NCBI GenBank assembly: GCA_934717185.1
Contig: CAKUYQ010000003.1
Span: 76,033-140,032 of the forward strand
Source of the DNA: an uncultured Bacteroidales bacterium
GTDB taxonomy: Bacteria; Bacteroidota; Bacteroidia; Bacteroidales; UBA932
Length of the DNA: 64,000 nucleotides
Direction: 5' to 3'
This document shows, piece by piece, positions 63,117 to 64,000 of the stretch. The notes below the pieces were generated by a model. It was not told the origin of the DNA. It did not search any database and saw only the letters and a program-made list of their open reading frames with translations. The translations under genes and the position numbers were made by a program. Every line of letters starts with the position of its first letter. The stretch's first letter is position 1.

Positions 63117-63455
63117 TTAGTTGATTCTTCCCGACAAATATGCAACTATTACAACTCCCCATCTGCAGAACCATAACAGTTCGGGAAAGCTCTTGGCCGT
63201 GAACGCCATATTAAGCAGTCCTGCCATAAGATAAGCGGCAATAGAGAGATCTTTTATATCAAATCTGTAAGAGATCACATTCCTGTTTACCAACACATAT
63301 GCGAGCAAAATGGCACAGATAACAATAAGCCCCACAAAGCAGAGCCTGTACTCCCTTGCTCCGCAGCAGAACGGTATCAGCATTGGCAAGAAAGAGATGA
63401 CAGCCGATGCTGATATGCGACAAAGACTGCTTATAGATATGACTATAGATGACAT
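63117..63455 (-). CDS. Hypothetical small membrane protein
   Basis: The 112-residue product has about four helices (AVISFLPMLIPFCCG, CFVGLIVICAILLAYVLV, IAAYLMAGLLNMAF, WGVVIVAYLSG). I do not recognise the family. Its last codons overlap one of the TTGTCGGGAA motif copies (63128-63137, sense orientation). Confidence 0.55.
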   Translation of the reverse strand: MSSIVISISSLCRISASAVISFLPMLIPFCCGAREYRLCFVGLIVICAILLAYVLVNRNVISYRFDIKDLSIAAYLMAGLLNMAFTAKSFPELLWFCRWGVVIVAYLSGRIN

Positions 63456-63506
63456 TTCATTCTAACATTCCATCATATGATCTAATAATCATTAAAATAT
63501 TACTCT

Positions 63507-63788
63507 TTACATAAATGAATCAAAATCATCAATTACCTCCCTGAGAAGCACACATATAGCATCGTGTCTGAAGAAATCGTATCTGTTTAAAAATTGGCGC
63601 CGTCCTTCGTATATATTGAATTTGACTCTTTCCCTTAGTATATTTTCCATTCGTTCTATCTTTTCAAGACTGATATTTCTCGTGGCCGGGGTAGCAACAA
63701 AGCCAATCTCGAAATTCCCTATTTTTTCTGTATGTCTGTTAATGTTAAATACAATGTGCTGCGGTACCGCAGCACATGAACAATTCAA
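63507..63788 (-). CDS. Hypothetical protein, possibly a gene remnant
   Basis: The 93-residue frame reads IGNFEIGFVATPATRNISLE, then KIERMENILRERVKFNIYEG and a helical end (RHDAICVLLREVIDDFDSFM). The first 15 residues look less gene-like than the rest, so the true start may be internal or the 5' part lost. No family is recognised. Confidence 0.4.
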   Translation of the reverse strand: MNCSCAAVPQHIVFNINRHTEKIGNFEIGFVATPATRNISLEKIERMENILRERVKFNIYEGRRQFLNRYDFFRHDAICVLLREVIDDFDSFM

Positions 63789-64000
63789 ACTAGTTAAAGG
63801 AAGGCACTGTAAAGAAAAACAGTGATTCTGTAAAGACTTTTAGAGATAAAAAGCTCAAACGTAAACCAGCTCAGTGATATTGTAAAGTATATTAGTTTAA
63901 CAGCTCTAAAAGTGTCAACCAAATTGGTTCTTCCGCAATTTAGTTGAAGTGACAGCTACAACTAACTAAATATAGATATAGTTCAAGTTGATACAGAAAA
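63789..64000. other. Intergenic stretch with a short hairpin
   Basis: A short stem CACTGT/ACAGTG with an 8-base loop lies at about 63804-63823. Beyond it I see no gene or known element up to the end of the window. Confidence 0.3.

Noticed and set aside
1771..63137. Chi- or KOPS-type signal for the TTGTCGGGAA motif
   Set aside because: Copies occur in both orientations over the same stretch (6 plus, 9 minus), without the strand bias these signals show.

Overview
The window comes from a low-GC Bacteroidota chromosome, most likely of the order Bacteroidales. Starts are repeatedly preceded by the Bacteroidetes promoter core TAnnTTTG. The gene content fits too: a single RpoN, OMP-barrel proteins with a carboxypeptidase-like N-terminal domain, a glycine-lipid type acyltransferase pair, and a Bacteroidetes-type aryl polyene cluster. 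I cannot name a genus from the sequence.

Layout. 0-12.5 kb is mostly housekeeping: a partial M23 peptidase, ruvX, a polyferredoxin with an exported iron-sulfur aldo/keto reductase, def, a phosphohexomutase, rpoN, and a two-gene amino-acid-lipid acyltransferase pair. 12.5-19.3 kb is a decayed accessory island. It holds two separated halves of a DUF1016 (YhcG-type) nuclease gene, a RhuM-family gene, a truncated NERD protein, a broken IS4-like transposase, small membrane proteins and a strongly structured RNA candidate. 19.5-23.1 kb returns to core genes: a lipoprotein, tRNA-Leu(CAA), an OsmC protein, miaB, a LEA14-like lipoprotein and a SPOR-like protein.

23.2-48.3 kb is a complete leftward aryl polyene (flexirubin-relative) gene cluster. 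An ammonia-lyase makes a cinnamic-type starter and an AMP-forming ligase activates it. Two ACPs, three catalytic ketosynthases, one active-site-less ketosynthase and one N-terminal-only ketosynthase fragment, a ketoreductase and two complementary half-active hotdog dehydratases would extend it. An O-methyltransferase, two phytoene-desaturase-like flavoproteins, a thioesterase, a glycosyltransferase, several lipid acyltransferases, LolA, a probable lipoprotein and an MMPL exporter would decorate the polyene and place it in the outer membrane. Many of the genes overlap or abut.

48.6-54.6 kb carries two OMP-barrel genes. Each is preceded by one or two genes for small secreted CxxC/HxH/CxxC proteins that share a leader hairpin; two of the three small genes look frameshifted in an A-tract. 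This receptor plus zinc-ribbon-peptide arrangement is the best candidate for an undescribed system here. 54.7-63.8 kb has two unrelated-looking DUF4143 ATPases, a WecE/WecF-like pair with a family 2 glycosyltransferase, a secreted two-repeat protein and a small barrel protein.

Four kinds of repeated DNA lie over the genes: (i) intergenic tracts built of GCCAAC/GCTAAC/GCCAAA steps and TTTACTCTC runs, one of which sits in frame inside a ketosynthase gene; (ii) a hairpin family with compensatory stem changes; (iii) 111-bp and 121-bp tandem arrays joined to those hairpins; (iv) a dispersed 10-mer, TTGTCGGGAA, of which I count 15 copies.
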